Shown: positions 50,450 to 59,886, numbered from the stretch's first letter. The stretch is DNA of 64,000 nucleotides from DAOUJI01 sp965197415 (GCA_965197415.1 OZ240207.1:2418001-2482000); one strand, 5' to 3'. The notes: generated by a model not told the origin, from the sequence alone. Made by a program: numbers and translations.

Positions 50450-51352
50450 CTACCAGCCCGTCCTCATCTCCCGTAGCCGCTTTGCCCTCTCCTGGATGGG
50501 AGGGTGCGTTGAGAACAGGCGGGAGAATCCGCCGCCGCCCAGGGCCTGGACCTGGCCATGATCGTGACGTCGCGTGTCTCCCAGTGGGTTGACTATGAAG
50601 AGGTGCGCCGCGCCCTCGGACACCTTCATGGGCCGGATTTGCGAACCCATCTCCAGCTTCTCCAATGCGGAGGCCAGTGCGTGTGGCTGTCCCGAGGTCT
50701 TGGCGCCCGTGCTGTCAGCCTGATATTCCCGGGCCCTGGATATGGCCAGACGCACGACAGTGGCTGCTAAGGGCAACACGATTGCCACCACCAGCAGCCC
50801 GATGATTCCCACCATCGGATGGCCGCCGCGGTCGCCGCCGCGGCCAAACCCGCCGAATAGCATGGCGAATTGGGCGACCATCGCGATCAAGCTTATGGCC
50901 ATAGCGATGGTGGCCACCATGCTCATTATCAACGTATCCCGGTTCCCCACGTGGGCCAGTTCGTGAGCGATGACACTGCCCAGCTCGTCCTTGGTCAATA
51001 TACGGCGGATTCCCGTAGTCACCGCTATTGCGGCATTCTTGGGATTCCTCCCCGTAGCGAATGCGTTTGGTGAATCGCTTTCGATTACGTACACCTTGGG
51101 TTTTGGGATGTTGGCCAGGTACGCTTGCTGGTCGACAATGGCGTGAAGGTCTGGGTCCGTTTCCGGAGTGACTTCATGGGCGTGGGCCATCTTCAGGGCC
51201 ATCTTGTCGCTGAACCAGTAAGAGAAGAAGTTGATGGCCAAAGCTATGACCAGCATGACGATAATGCCTGTGAGGCCGCCCCAGAACAGGCCTGCGACCA
51301 GTAGAATGCCAGTCATAACGAGCATCAGGAAAAAGGTCTTAAACGTATTCAT
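50450..51352 (-). CDS. htpX: HtpX-like membrane metalloprotease
   Basis: 300 residues from ATG at 51352 with GGAAGGA upstream (TTG 51376 is the alternative). Two N-terminal membrane helices (FFLMLVMTGILLVAGLFWGG, IVMLVIALAINFFS), zinc motif HELAH, two more helices around a Gly-rich FGGFGRGGDRGG loop, third ligand in REYQADSTG, and STHPPIQERAKRLREM at the end. It degrades misfolded membrane proteins. Confidence 0.93.
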   Translation of the reverse strand: MNTFKTFFLMLVMTGILLVAGLFWGGLTGIIVMLVIALAINFFSYWFSDKMALKMAHAHEVTPETDPDLHAIVDQQAYLANIPKPKVYVIESDSPNAFATGRNPKNAAIAVTTGIRRILTKDELGSVIAHELAHVGNRDTLIMSMVATIAMAISLIAMVAQFAMLFGGFGRGGDRGGHPMVGIIGLLVVAIVLPLAATVVRLAISRAREYQADSTGAKTSGQPHALASALEKLEMGSQIRPMKVSEGAAHLFIVNPLGDTRRHDHGQVQALGGGGFSRLFSTHPPIQERAKRLREMRTGW

Positions 51353-51867
51353 CCGTTGTGTTCCTTCCGACGACAATTACGTTGATGTAATTATAGCACC
51401 GTTCACTTTAATCAATGGGAGTCTCTAAAGGTAAGTAACTGTTCAGACTTGGTGAGTTAGTGGCAAGGGCGTCCCCACACCTGCCATTCTGAACGGAGCG
51501 CAGCGCAGTGAAGAATCTTGAGCTTCTACAATTCCCAGCGACCCCACGAGGCCCTTGGGTACAAGACTCCAACTGAGTTATATCATGGGACGGTTGAGGG
51601 ATAGAAACTAAGGAAAGGAGGTCGTCGCCGGAGACCATCGTAGGCTACGCGAACAGATCAGGACTCCGACTTAACTTGGCCCTGAACCTGTCCAATTGAT
51701 GGGGTCCATCTCAGCGAGTGGCGCCGATTGGCACAAGGGAGCGATGGATAGACCGCATCCAAATCGATGGCCCAATTGGTAGATCTCGGGCGCAGAAAAG
51801 GATCGATGTATACTGGAATGTAGCATGAGGCCGATAACCAGCTGACACGCCGAAAGGGGGCTTTATC
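51353..51867. other. 515-base non-coding stretch left of the exported protein
   Basis: No gene is supported. It holds the leftward htpX promoter (51390-51398), a repeat-like segment CATTCTGAACGG...AAGAATC (51485-51517) that resembles dispersed intergenic repeats in Chloroflexota as I recall them, and otherwise stop-rich unique sequence. Confidence 0.5.
51390..51398 (-). promoter_or_regulatory. Extended -10 promoter TGCTATAAT of htpX
   Basis: Minus strand TGC plus TATAAT (51395-51390). Transcription would begin near 51383, 31 bases before the ATG at 51352 but only 7 before the TTG at 51376, which favours the ATG. Confidence 0.55.
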
Positions 51868-52617
51868 ATGAATGCGGCCCGAATGGCAGCAGCCGGAGTT
51901 CTAATTCTCGCTCTTGGCGCCGTTGCTTGGATAGGAGTTTCGTATCTGGCTGGAAGCGACCCAGCCACCGCCGCTCAGTTAGCAGCCTCCGTACAGGAGG
52001 ACAAACAATCATTGTTGGACGGCATACGTGAAGGACGGCCTCTCTACTTCAAAAAATACGACTTCCGAAGGGACAGGTTAGGGCCCGGCTATTATTATCC
52101 CGATAGGGTCATACTGGAAGAATGGCTGAGAGCAGGCGAAGATGGATCAACTGAAACGGTCGTGGCAACAATGCGAAGCCTTGAAGGTGAGCTGCTGGGG
52201 TACACGCTCCTTAGCGACGGATCCTTGGTTTACACTGACGTTGGAACTGGCTGGTCGGTCGATATGATCGGGAACCTCTGGGGTAGTTTGGAGAGCACAG
52301 TGAACACATATTGGGATGGCCTGCTGACACTCCAGGGTCCAGATATTGAATTCAAGGGGAGGGGGAGCCTTCACCAAAGGGAGAGCCTGATATATGAACG
52401 GTCACGCACATCTCAGGGAGGCCCAGACGAAGGAGCCCAGCAGTCAATGGTTTCGAGGATCGAACTGGTAGAAGAGGCTCCACTACTGAACAAGTATTCT
52501 CTTTACGAGATTGACGACCAGGGAGCAAGAACTCTTGTAGAAGAGCACACTGTGGTTGAATACAGACTGCTCCCACTAGGAAGCGCTATCCCCACCGTAC
52601 CCGACGACGGAACTTAG
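51868..52617 (+). CDS. Exported/anchored protein of unknown function
   Basis: 249 residues. An N-terminal hydrophobic segment (AAAGVLILALGAVAWIGVSYLAG, residues 7-29) is a signal anchor or signal peptide, so the rest is outside. The outer part begins AQLAASVQEDKQSLLDGIREGRPLY, is Glu/Arg-rich, and includes ESLIYERSRTSQ and TLVEEHTVVEYRLLPLG, beta-strand-like. No cysteine lipobox. No family recognised. CGAAAGGGGG precedes the ATG. Confidence 0.75.
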   Translation: MNAARMAAAGVLILALGAVAWIGVSYLAGSDPATAAQLAASVQEDKQSLLDGIREGRPLYFKKYDFRRDRLGPGYYYPDRVILEEWLRAGEDGSTETVVATMRSLEGELLGYTLLSDGSLVYTDVGTGWSVDMIGNLWGSLESTVNTYWDGLLTLQGPDIEFKGRGSLHQRESLIYERSRTSQGGPDEGAQQSMVSRIELVEEAPLLNKYSLYEIDDQGARTLVEEHTVVEYRLLPLGSAIPTVPDDGT

Positions 52618-52648
52618 AAATAGGGGCTGCCGAAGAGGAGCATCCGGC

Positions 52649-54049
52649 CTAGCTCCGATACCTGAAACCGCCTTCGAACCGGTCCCTGTTGAGCCGTCGG
52701 CTGAGGTGCAGGCCCTCCAGGACGAACTCTACGGCTGAAGCTGCAAGCTCAGGGGACCTTCCGGCGCCCAAGTCCTTCACGGCGGCGGCCATGCCCGGAA
52801 GACTTTTGGCCAGGTCGGCGTATTGGGCGGAGGGTTTTCCGCTGCCCGTCTCCACTTCCAGGCCGTCGTCGAACTGCTGGACCACGTCGTCTAAGTCCTG
52901 CACGTTTAGGTAGCGGCTGAAGGCGTTGAGAGTCGCCTTCTTGGTTAGGTCGTCTATCGTCTTGCCCTCTCTGCCTTCTTCGAAGGTCTCCATCTCCACC
53001 TTGCCGGTGAAGGAGGAAACGATAAAGGGCAAGTCGCTAACCCGTGGGCAAGCTTTCTTCTCGCCCAGGACGATGGACCTTCGTACAGCGTTTGAAATCA
53101 TCGTCTCGTAGTTGGCGATAGAGACCCGCACGCTAACCCCGGAGCGCTGGTTGATGTCCGGGCTTTTTCGAGCCAGAAAGGTGATCTCCGCCACAATCTC
53201 CTTCATGTAGGGCGGTACGGAGATGTCCTTCTCGTTGTGGAACCTGGAACGTTCCTGCTCCATGATGGAGATTTCGTCGTCGATGTTCGTGGGGTAATGG
53301 GTGCGGATCTGGGCGCCGTACCGGTCCTTTAGAGGTGTGATGATTCTGCCCCGGTTGGTGTAGTCCTCAGGGTTGGCGGTGGCCACTACCAGAACGTCCA
53401 AAGGAAGGCGTATGCGGTATCCTTTGATTTGTACGTCCCGTTCTTCCATCAGGTTGAAGAGGCCCACTTGAATCCGTTCAGCGAGGTCCGGCAGCTCGTT
53501 GATGGAGAAGATGCCTCGGTTGGTCCTGGGAATAAGGCCGTAGTGGATCGCCAATTCGTCGGATAGATAGCGGCCTTCGGCCACCTTGATAGGGTCGATC
53601 TCGCCTATAAGGTCGGCGATGGATATGTCGGGAGTGGCCAGTTTCTCCGAGTAGCGGGAGTCCCTGGTCGCCCACCTTATCTCGACGTCGTCTCCGCCGT
53701 CCGCCACTTTGTCCAGGCAGGCGCGGCATATCGGGTCGTAGGGATCGTCGTTAATCTCGCACCCGGCTATGACGGGAATCTCATCGTCCAGCAGGTCGAC
53801 TAAGCGTCGGATGAGCCGCGATTTGGCCTGGCCCCGTTCCCCCAGCAGGACGATGTCTTGCCCGGCTAATAGAGCGTTCTCAAGCTGTGGGATGACAGTA
53901 TCGTCGAACCCCACGATTCCGGTAAACAGCTCCTTGCCGCGCTTGAGGTTCTTGATCAGGTTCTTGCGAAGCTCCTCGCGGACAGGGGCGGTCTTGTAGC
54001 CGCTTTCGCGGAGTTGCCCGATGGACCTGGCTTTGACCTTGGAAGGCAT
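52649..54049 (-). CDS. AAA+ ATPase, magnesium-chelatase/MoxR-like
   Basis: 466 residues. Walker A is GERGQAKS (70-77, Lys76), Walker B lies in the GIFSINELPDL segment, and VVATANPEDYTNRGRIITPLKDRYGAQI is sensor 1/arginine-finger-like as in ChlI/MoxR. A Cys-containing insert (GCEINDDPYDPICRACLDK) suggests an added loop that could bind metal. The C-terminal half has helical lid features. No von Willebrand partner is beside it. Its role, such as folding or metal insertion, is unknown. It is divergent from the exported protein at 51868 in layout (stops converge). Confidence 0.8.
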   Translation of the reverse strand: MPSKVKARSIGQLRESGYKTAPVREELRKNLIKNLKRGKELFTGIVGFDDTVIPQLENALLAGQDIVLLGERGQAKSRLIRRLVDLLDDEIPVIAGCEINDDPYDPICRACLDKVADGGDDVEIRWATRDSRYSEKLATPDISIADLIGEIDPIKVAEGRYLSDELAIHYGLIPRTNRGIFSINELPDLAERIQVGLFNLMEERDVQIKGYRIRLPLDVLVVATANPEDYTNRGRIITPLKDRYGAQIRTHYPTNIDDEISIMEQERSRFHNEKDISVPPYMKEIVAEITFLARKSPDINQRSGVSVRVSIANYETMISNAVRRSIVLGEKKACPRVSDLPFIVSSFTGKVEMETFEEGREGKTIDDLTKKATLNAFSRYLNVQDLDDVVQQFDDGLEVETGSGKPSAQYADLAKSLPGMAAAVKDLGAGRSPELAASAVEFVLEGLHLSRRLNRDRFEGGFRYRS

Positions 54050-54151
54050 TCCACTGCTCCTTACGGGTAGGGATGGACAACGTCGGGCTGGCGCCGGAGG
54101 GCATTCAGAGGATAGATTGGGCGTCGGGAGAACCCTGGGCCAAGCATGAGC

Positions 54152-54182
54152 ACTATACTATCGGCGAAATTGCCGATGTCAA
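54152..54182 (-). promoter_or_regulatory. Promoter with dyad, upstream of the AAA+ gene
   Basis: Minus strand TTGACA (54182-54177) and TATAGT (54157-54152), 19 bases apart. The spacer carries ATCGGC (54160-54165) and GCCGAT (54172-54177), an inverted repeat that fits an operator. Confidence 0.45.
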
Positions 54183-54250
54183 CGCCTTAAGCAGCGGCCT
54201 GGCGCCTCTGTGGAGGACGTTCCATTGACCAGGTCGGCGGAGGCGGCTGG

Positions 54251-56281
54251 CTATGCCCTGGCCGCCTTCGCCTCTTCTATCACTCGCTGGGTAATGTTCT
54301 GGGGAACTACCTCATAGTGGTCGAACTCGACCGTGTAGGCGCCGCGCCCCTGGGTTATAGACCTCAGGTCGGTGGCGTATCGCAGGAGCTCTGCCTGAGG
54401 GACCTCGGCTTCCACCACAGTGTTGCCGTTGCCAGGAATCATACCAAGGATCCTGCCCCGTTTCCCGTTCAGGTCGCCTATTACGTCGCCCGTCACCGCG
54501 TCGGGGACCGTAACCCGGAGCAGCATTACGGGTTCCAGCAACTGGGGATTGGCGTCCATGACTCCTTTGCGCACTGCGAAAGAGCCGGCGATTTCGAAGC
54601 TGATGCCCGACGAGTCCACGTCGTGGAAGCTGCCGTCGTAAAGCACCGCCTTTACGTCCACCACCGGGAATCCGGCCACCACACCCTCCTGTAAGGTCTT
54701 GACGACTCCCTTCTCTACAGCCGGTATATACTCGCGAGGTATGGAGCCTCCCACGACTTCCTGGGCGAACTGGAAGCCCTCTCCCCGCTCGACAGGTTCC
54801 AGGCGAATCAGCACGTGGCCGTACTGACCGTGCCCGCCGGTCTGCTTCTTGTGCTTGTACTCGGCGTTGGCGACTGAAGTGATGGTTTCCCGGTAGGGCA
54901 CCTTGGGGATTTGAGTTTCCAATTCGGCGCCGAACTTACGCTGGATACGGTCTACGGCGGTGTCCAGGTGGACGTCGCCCAGTCCAGAAATCAGTGTTTC
55001 CCCTGTGCCCGGGTCTCTCGTGACCCGGAGGCTGGGGTCTTCTTCAACGATGCGGCCCAACGCCTGTGACATCTTTTCAACGTCGGCCTTGGTCTTGGGC
55101 GCCACCGCCATCGTGTAATACCCAACCGGGAACTCGATGGGGTCGAAGGTGACGGCGTTCTCCTTCTGGCACAGGGAGTCTCCCGTCACCGTTGCGGTCA
55201 GCTTGGATATGGCTCCAATGTCTCCGGCGCCTATCTCCTGGACTTGTTCTTGGGTTTTGCCCCTCAGAAGGAACACCTGACCGATTCGCTCAGACTGTTC
55301 CTTGCCCTGATTCCAGACCTCCGAGTTGCTCTTGAGGGCCCCCTGGTACACTCGGAAGACGGACAGCTTACCCACGAAGGGGTCGGCGGTGGTTTTGAAC
55401 ACCAACGCCTCCAAGGGCGCCGAACCGTCCGTCTTGAGTTCCACGGGGTCACCAGACTTGGAAACGGCGTGGGGGGAGGCGGCTTCTGCGGGGGACGGCA
55501 AGTATTCGACCAAGCCGTCCATCAACTGGTCTACGCCAATGTCGCGGGTGGAGGATGCGGCCAGGATGGGGACCAGGTTGCCTTCCATGATGGCCGTCTT
55601 GGCGCCTTGCACCAGCTCTTCCTCGCTGATTTCTTCGCCTTCCAGATATCTAGTGGCCAGGTCGTCGTCGGACTCCGCCACGGCCTCTATCAGCCTTTCC
55701 CTCGCGTCCTCTATCTCCCCGGACATGTCGGCGGGCGCGTCCGCCTGCGGCTTGAGAAGATTGATAACCGATGAGAAGCTCTGCTCGGCGCCCACCGGGA
55801 TATGGAAGGGAACGCATTTGCGCCCGAAAACGGACTGTATATGGTCCACGGTGCGTTGGAAGTCGGCGTTCTCCCTGTCCATCTTGTTGACGAGGAACAG
55901 GCGGGGGATTCCGGACGCTTCACAGCGGTTCCAAGCCCGCTCTGTGCCCACCTCGACTCCGGCGTTGGCGGCCACGAGGATGACGGCGCTCTCCACCACC
56001 CTGAGCGCCGATGCAACCTCTCCCTGGAAATCGTCGTACCCGGGAGTGTCGAGGATGTTCAGCTTGTAGTCCTTCCAAGTGCACGGAATCAGGCTGGCCT
56101 GAACGCTGGAGACCCGCCGATTTTCTTCCGGCTCGTAGTCGGAAACTGTATTGCCGTCCTCGACCTTCCCTATCCGGGTGGTCACCTTGGCGTCGAATAG
56201 GATGGCTTCTGAAAGGGATGTCTTACCAGAGCCGGCGTGGCCCACCAGAGCTACGTTGCGGATGTTTGCGGCTTCAACCAT
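54251..56281 (-). CDS. Elongation factor G paralog
   Basis: 676 residues, shorter than housekeeping EF-G. G1 GHAGSGKT (14-21), G3 DTPGYDDF, G4 NKMDRE, then domains II-V with KHKKQTGGHGQYGHV in domain IV. The insert G' region and length match the EF-G-II/FusA2 (TetM-like) class that has weaker translocation activity, and no rpsL/rpsG/tuf genes are nearby, which also points to the paralog. It would act on ribosomes, perhaps in stress or recycling. Confidence 0.85.
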   Translation of the reverse strand: MVEAANIRNVALVGHAGSGKTSLSEAILFDAKVTTRIGKVEDGNTVSDYEPEENRRVSSVQASLIPCTWKDYKLNILDTPGYDDFQGEVASALRVVESAVILVAANAGVEVGTERAWNRCEASGIPRLFLVNKMDRENADFQRTVDHIQSVFGRKCVPFHIPVGAEQSFSSVINLLKPQADAPADMSGEIEDARERLIEAVAESDDDLATRYLEGEEISEEELVQGAKTAIMEGNLVPILAASSTRDIGVDQLMDGLVEYLPSPAEAASPHAVSKSGDPVELKTDGSAPLEALVFKTTADPFVGKLSVFRVYQGALKSNSEVWNQGKEQSERIGQVFLLRGKTQEQVQEIGAGDIGAISKLTATVTGDSLCQKENAVTFDPIEFPVGYYTMAVAPKTKADVEKMSQALGRIVEEDPSLRVTRDPGTGETLISGLGDVHLDTAVDRIQRKFGAELETQIPKVPYRETITSVANAEYKHKKQTGGHGQYGHVLIRLEPVERGEGFQFAQEVVGGSIPREYIPAVEKGVVKTLQEGVVAGFPVVDVKAVLYDGSFHDVDSSGISFEIAGSFAVRKGVMDANPQLLEPVMLLRVTVPDAVTGDVIGDLNGKRGRILGMIPGNGNTVVEAEVPQAELLRYATDLRSITQGRGAYTVEFDHYEVVPQNITQRVIEEAKAARA

Positions 56282-56370
56282 GGAAGTTCCTCTCTATGGC
56301 GTCCACAAGGGTCCCGTCGATAGGATACTGGAGTCTGGGAAGCGACGGAAGGACTTGATTGGGATGCCCT

Positions 56371-56400
56371 ATTTTAGCCAAAACCAACCCGTTAGCGCAA
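56371..56400 (-). promoter_or_regulatory. Possible promoter of the EF-G paralog
   Basis: Minus strand TTGCGC (56400-56395), 18 bases, TAAAAT (56376-56371). Confidence 0.35.
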
Positions 56401-56504
56401 TCTGAGCCCGCGCCCATGCTGTCAAAGCAACAACCTTGCGTGTGCTATGCTTGTGCGGCGATCTGGACACTCGCACGTGACTTCCGCCGATACAATCTTA
56501 TTCG

Positions 56505-57770
56505 ATGGCCCGCGTAAGAAGAGTCCTCGTCATTGTAGTCCTGGCGTTGCTGCTGGCGTCTACCGCTAGCGGAGAGCCTCAATTTCCCCCCGTTGAACTC
56601 GCCGCTTCCCCTTACCGGTTCGATATAGTCATGTGGGAGATAGCCAACCTGCCGGACAAGTGGGTGCACAAGGCGTTGGACCTGCTTCCCGGGACTTCTT
56701 CCAAGAGCCGCGAGCAGAAGCGTGAGGAGCTTCTGAAGTATTTCAGCCTTGGAGAGGAGATTCGGACTCTCGAAGGGGAGCTGACACGTCTCCAAACCGA
56801 CCGGGCGCCCGCTCGACCAGGTACGCGGCTGGCCGCTGTCTCAGCCGAACTGGACATTCTCAGAGAGGAGAGGGGCAAGCTAAAGGCGGAGGCTGAGGAG
56901 TTTTTGGAGGCTGAGCTCGCTTCGATCCTGAAAGAGTCGGGACTGGCATCCTGGTTCGGCGGGTTGGTCCCCCCTGTGGACATTTCGCTGTCCACTCCGC
57001 CGACGCTGCTGGTGGTCTCGCCGAGGGATACAATAAGCCGCATCCACTCCATCCTGCTCAAGCCAGACATGACCCCGGAGGAGATGGAACGGCTGGAATC
57101 CAAGATATTATCTGAGCAGGACCTGTCGGCCCTGGTTACGGGCTTGGGCGGAGTCGGCTCATTTCCGGCCTTCGTACGAAACTCTTCCCTGCGGTCGGCG
57201 TCGGAGTTGGCCGCCCACGAGTGGCTCCACAATTACTGGTTCTTCCGTCCGCTGGGATGGGCGCCCTGGTCCTGGACCTCGGAACTGAACAGCCTCAACG
57301 AGACGGCGGCAACCATAGCTGGCAGGGAGTTGGGGCACATGTTGTATGAATCCATCACAGGGGAAGAACTGCCCGACCCCGATCACCTCCTGCCCTCGGA
57401 ACCGGCCCATCCCCCGCCTCCCCCCGACCCGGACAAGTTCGACTTCAACCGGGAAATGAGGACAACGCGGCTCCAGGTTGACGAGTTGCTGGAACAGGGA
57501 CGGGTAGAGGAAGCGGAGGACTACATGGAGGAGCGGCGCCTGATGTTCATGGACAACGGCTACTTCATACGCAAGCTGAATCAGGCCTATTTCGCCTTCC
57601 ACGGCACATACGCCACTGGACCGGCGTCGGTTAGCCCTATTGGAGACCAGGTGACAGAACTGCGACGCCGCTCCGAGTCCCTGGGGGACTTCATCAGGAC
57701 CATGTCGGGGTTCGGCAGCTATCAGGAATTCTTGGACTTCCTGGAACGGCTAGCCCCTCCCATCGAGTGA
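56505..57770 (+). CDS. Putative exported zinc metallopeptidase, gluzincin-like
   Basis: 421 residues. Signal peptide: basic MARVRRVL then VIVVLALLLASTASG, cleavable near residue 23. A coiled-coil/helical stretch rich in Glu/Arg (70-140) follows. The catalytic candidate is AAHEWLHNYW: HExxH at 238-242, and NETAA gives Glu266, 24 residues after the second His, the spacing type of gluzincins. A Pro-rich linker PPPPPDPDKFD (about 307) and a helical end follow. No named family recognised. It lies 223 bases right of the EF-G paralog start, divergent. Confidence 0.7.
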   Translation: MARVRRVLVIVVLALLLASTASGEPQFPPVELAASPYRFDIVMWEIANLPDKWVHKALDLLPGTSSKSREQKREELLKYFSLGEEIRTLEGELTRLQTDRAPARPGTRLAAVSAELDILREERGKLKAEAEEFLEAELASILKESGLASWFGGLVPPVDISLSTPPTLLVVSPRDTISRIHSILLKPDMTPEEMERLESKILSEQDLSALVTGLGGVGSFPAFVRNSSLRSASELAAHEWLHNYWFFRPLGWAPWSWTSELNSLNETAATIAGRELGHMLYESITGEELPDPDHLLPSEPAHPPPPPDPDKFDFNREMRTTRLQVDELLEQGRVEEAEDYMEERRLMFMDNGYFIRKLNQAYFAFHGTYATGPASVSPIGDQVTELRRRSESLGDFIRTMSGFGSYQEFLDFLERLAPPIE

Positions 57771-57809
57771 GGTCAGGCTGCCGGGGAACACGGCCCGGTC
57801 GCCCTGACC
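57771..57809 (+). terminator. Weak terminator candidate
   Basis: GGTCAGG (57771-57777) and CCTGACC (57803-57809) frame an inner GC-rich loop directly after the peptidase stop. There is no T-tract. Confidence 0.3.
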
Positions 57810-57848
57810 CATCCGGCAACAGTTGTGTGAAGCCCGGCGAGCGGCTTG

Positions 57849-57895
57849 TTGACAACTTGACATTGACCAGACCAAAGGCAATTATGTACATTGCC
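57849..57895 (+). promoter_or_regulatory. Promoter region and dyad of the second restriction-modification pair
   Basis: Two TTGACA hexamers (57849-57854 and 57857-57862) precede an AT-rich stretch; a -10 cannot be placed firmly. The inverted repeat GGCAAT (57877-57882) and ATTGCC (57890-57895) sits where RNA polymerase or an operator protein would bind. Confidence 0.4.
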
Positions 57896-57922
57896 TACGG
57901 ATAATCGTTTTGGAATGATGCG

Positions 57923-58807
57923 ATGTCGGACCAATTGCCTAACCGAATTGCCCGTAACGGCACGCAGTCGAACCGACGGTCTCGACGGATGATTGCATTC
58001 GGTTGGTACGGCGGGAAGTTCAGTCACCTGGACTTTCTTCTTCCCAATCTCCCCAACGACGCCCGCCACTTCTGCGACGTGTTCGGGGGTTCGGCCGCCG
58101 TTCTGATTAACCGTGAGCCTGCGCCGGTTGAGACTTACAACGACCTGGACTCAGAGCTGGTCAACTTCTTCTCCACCTTGAGGCATCCTGACATGGGAGA
58201 GCAATTACTGAGAGAAATCGAACTGACTCCCTTCTCACGGGAAGAGTTGGCGCTGGCCTGTACGCGGGAGACCGGCCTGGGACCGATAGAGCGGGCCCGC
58301 CGGTTCTACGTCAGGGCGCGGCAGACCCGAACCGGCCTAGCGCAGACTTCCTCGGCGGGAAGGTGGGCCCATTGCATATCAACGTCCCGTTCGGGTATGG
58401 CTGGAGCGGTGTCTCGCTGGCTGGGCTCCATAGATGGTCTGTCCCCCATAGTAAACAGGCTGCTCCGAGTTCAAATCGACAATGCCCCCGCAGTGGAAGT
58501 CATCCAACGGTACGACACATCGGACACTCTCTTTTATCTCGACCCGCCCTACGTACATGAATCCCGTGGCGACAAACACGCCTACTACGGGGAGATGTCC
58601 GATGTCGAGCATATAGAGCTGTCCAGATTGCTCCACGGAATCAAAGGCCGAGCCGCCATATCGGGTTACAGAAGCGATTTATATGATTCGATCTATGCCG
58701 ACTGGCATCGTGTGGACGCTCCTGAAAAGAACTGTCATTCGGTGCGTCAGCCCCGTCAGGAATCGCTCTGGATTAATTACGAACCCATATGCCAACAGAT
58801 GGTGTAG
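57923..58807 (+). CDS. D12-class N6-adenine DNA methyltransferase
   Basis: 294 residues. FGWYGGKF (26-33) is the SAM-binding motif of the Dam/D12 class, FCDVFGGSAAVL follows, and catalytic DPPY is at 207-210 in FYLDPPYVHES. It methylates adenine N6 at an unknown site. The end overlaps the next gene by 19 bases. No good ribosome site is visible at 57923; ATG 57989 (MIAFGWYGGKF) is a possible alternative start. Confidence 0.88.
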   Translation: MSDQLPNRIARNGTQSNRRSRRMIAFGWYGGKFSHLDFLLPNLPNDARHFCDVFGGSAAVLINREPAPVETYNDLDSELVNFFSTLRHPDMGEQLLREIELTPFSREELALACTRETGLGPIERARRFYVRARQTRTGLAQTSSAGRWAHCISTSRSGMAGAVSRWLGSIDGLSPIVNRLLRVQIDNAPAVEVIQRYDTSDTLFYLDPPYVHESRGDKHAYYGEMSDVEHIELSRLLHGIKGRAAISGYRSDLYDSIYADWHRVDAPEKNCHSVRQPRQESLWINYEPICQQMV

Positions 58808-59886
58808 AAGGCGAACCCACCGCGGCCCATTCCCCAGGACTGGAGCTTCTACGGTCCATGTGGCAGGAAGCGCTGGCAGACCCGAACCCGACTATCGACC
58901 CGTCAATAGACGAACTGATCCGATGTAGTGTGGTTAGTGTTCGATACGCACTGCTTACCCAGTTGTTGGGGAAAGTGATCGACGAATCGAGGGATGCGCT
59001 AAGCATTCAACGTGGGGAGTCTACGACGGCCGATGAATCGGGAAGATGGGACGCTAGGAGTTTTTGCAGGTCAAAGGTCGTGCCCTGGGTAAGCGAATCT
59101 GGGCAAGTGTTGGGTACAAGCCCAGATCCCTATGTCAACAATCCGTTGCGAAGGCCAAGGCTTGACAGTGGGCACGAACCAGTGCGTAATCGAGGTATTT
59201 GGGAAAGCTTGGTCGAACAGCTTAGCGAGGTTCAGACACGGGGTGATGCAGAGTTTGCCGAATCGAAGCTTCGTTCCTGTCTAGCATCGTTGGCTGCAAT
59301 GTACCGGGAACTAAACATCGAGTTCGATGTGCCGCAGCGAATTTCCTTGGAAGCAACTTCTAAACTAGTGGCCGATTTCCTGGGAGAGACCAGCGGAGGC
59401 GAACGACCTCAGATTGTAACGGCGGCTCTGATGCGGACTATCGGAGACAGATTCGGAATATTCGACTCTGTTATAAGGCAAGCCATCAATGAAGCAGACG
59501 CGGCTAGGTCACGACCTGGCGATGTTGTCTGCTCTTATCAGAACGTACAGGTTCTTGCAGTCGAAGTGAAAGACCGGACTGTAGAGTTGCATGATGTGGA
59601 TGCAATTATAGGAAAGGCGCGGAGAAACAGCGTCACCGAGATATTGTTCGCTACGGTGGCGGCTCAGGAGGACGAGCCTTCGATAACTGACCGAGCGGAC
59701 CGGGAATTCGCTTTGGGGACTAACCTATACCGGTTGAGTATCGATGCCTTGCTCAGGGTTGCATTGTCCATTGCTGGAGAATCGAGCCGTACCCAATTCT
59801 TGACTCTGGTAGGCGAGGAACTGAACGACCGGGTGACGCAACCCAGCCACAAACAAGCTTGGAGGGTCTTTCTCCAGAATCTGTAA
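58789..59886 (+). CDS. Type II restriction endonuclease, SacI-family-like
   Basis: 365 residues from ATG at 58789, overlapping the methylase. RSFCRSKVVPWVSESGQVLGTSPDPYVNNPLRRPRLD resembles the SacI family pattern, with its DPYVNNPLR block; LAVEVKDRTVELHDVDAII holds a likely PD-(D/E)xK core (E-V-K). It should cut at the site protected by the partner methylase. The family call is from memory of the pattern. GC looks lower than in the housekeeping genes, consistent with transfer. Confidence 0.75.
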   Translation: MPTDGVEGEPTAAHSPGLELLRSMWQEALADPNPTIDPSIDELIRCSVVSVRYALLTQLLGKVIDESRDALSIQRGESTTADESGRWDARSFCRSKVVPWVSESGQVLGTSPDPYVNNPLRRPRLDSGHEPVRNRGIWESLVEQLSEVQTRGDAEFAESKLRSCLASLAAMYRELNIEFDVPQRISLEATSKLVADFLGETSGGERPQIVTAALMRTIGDRFGIFDSVIRQAINEADAARSRPGDVVCSYQNVQVLAVEVKDRTVELHDVDAIIGKARRNSVTEILFATVAAQEDEPSITDRADREFALGTNLYRLSIDALLRVALSIAGESSRTQFLTLVGEELNDRVTQPSHKQAWRVFLQNL

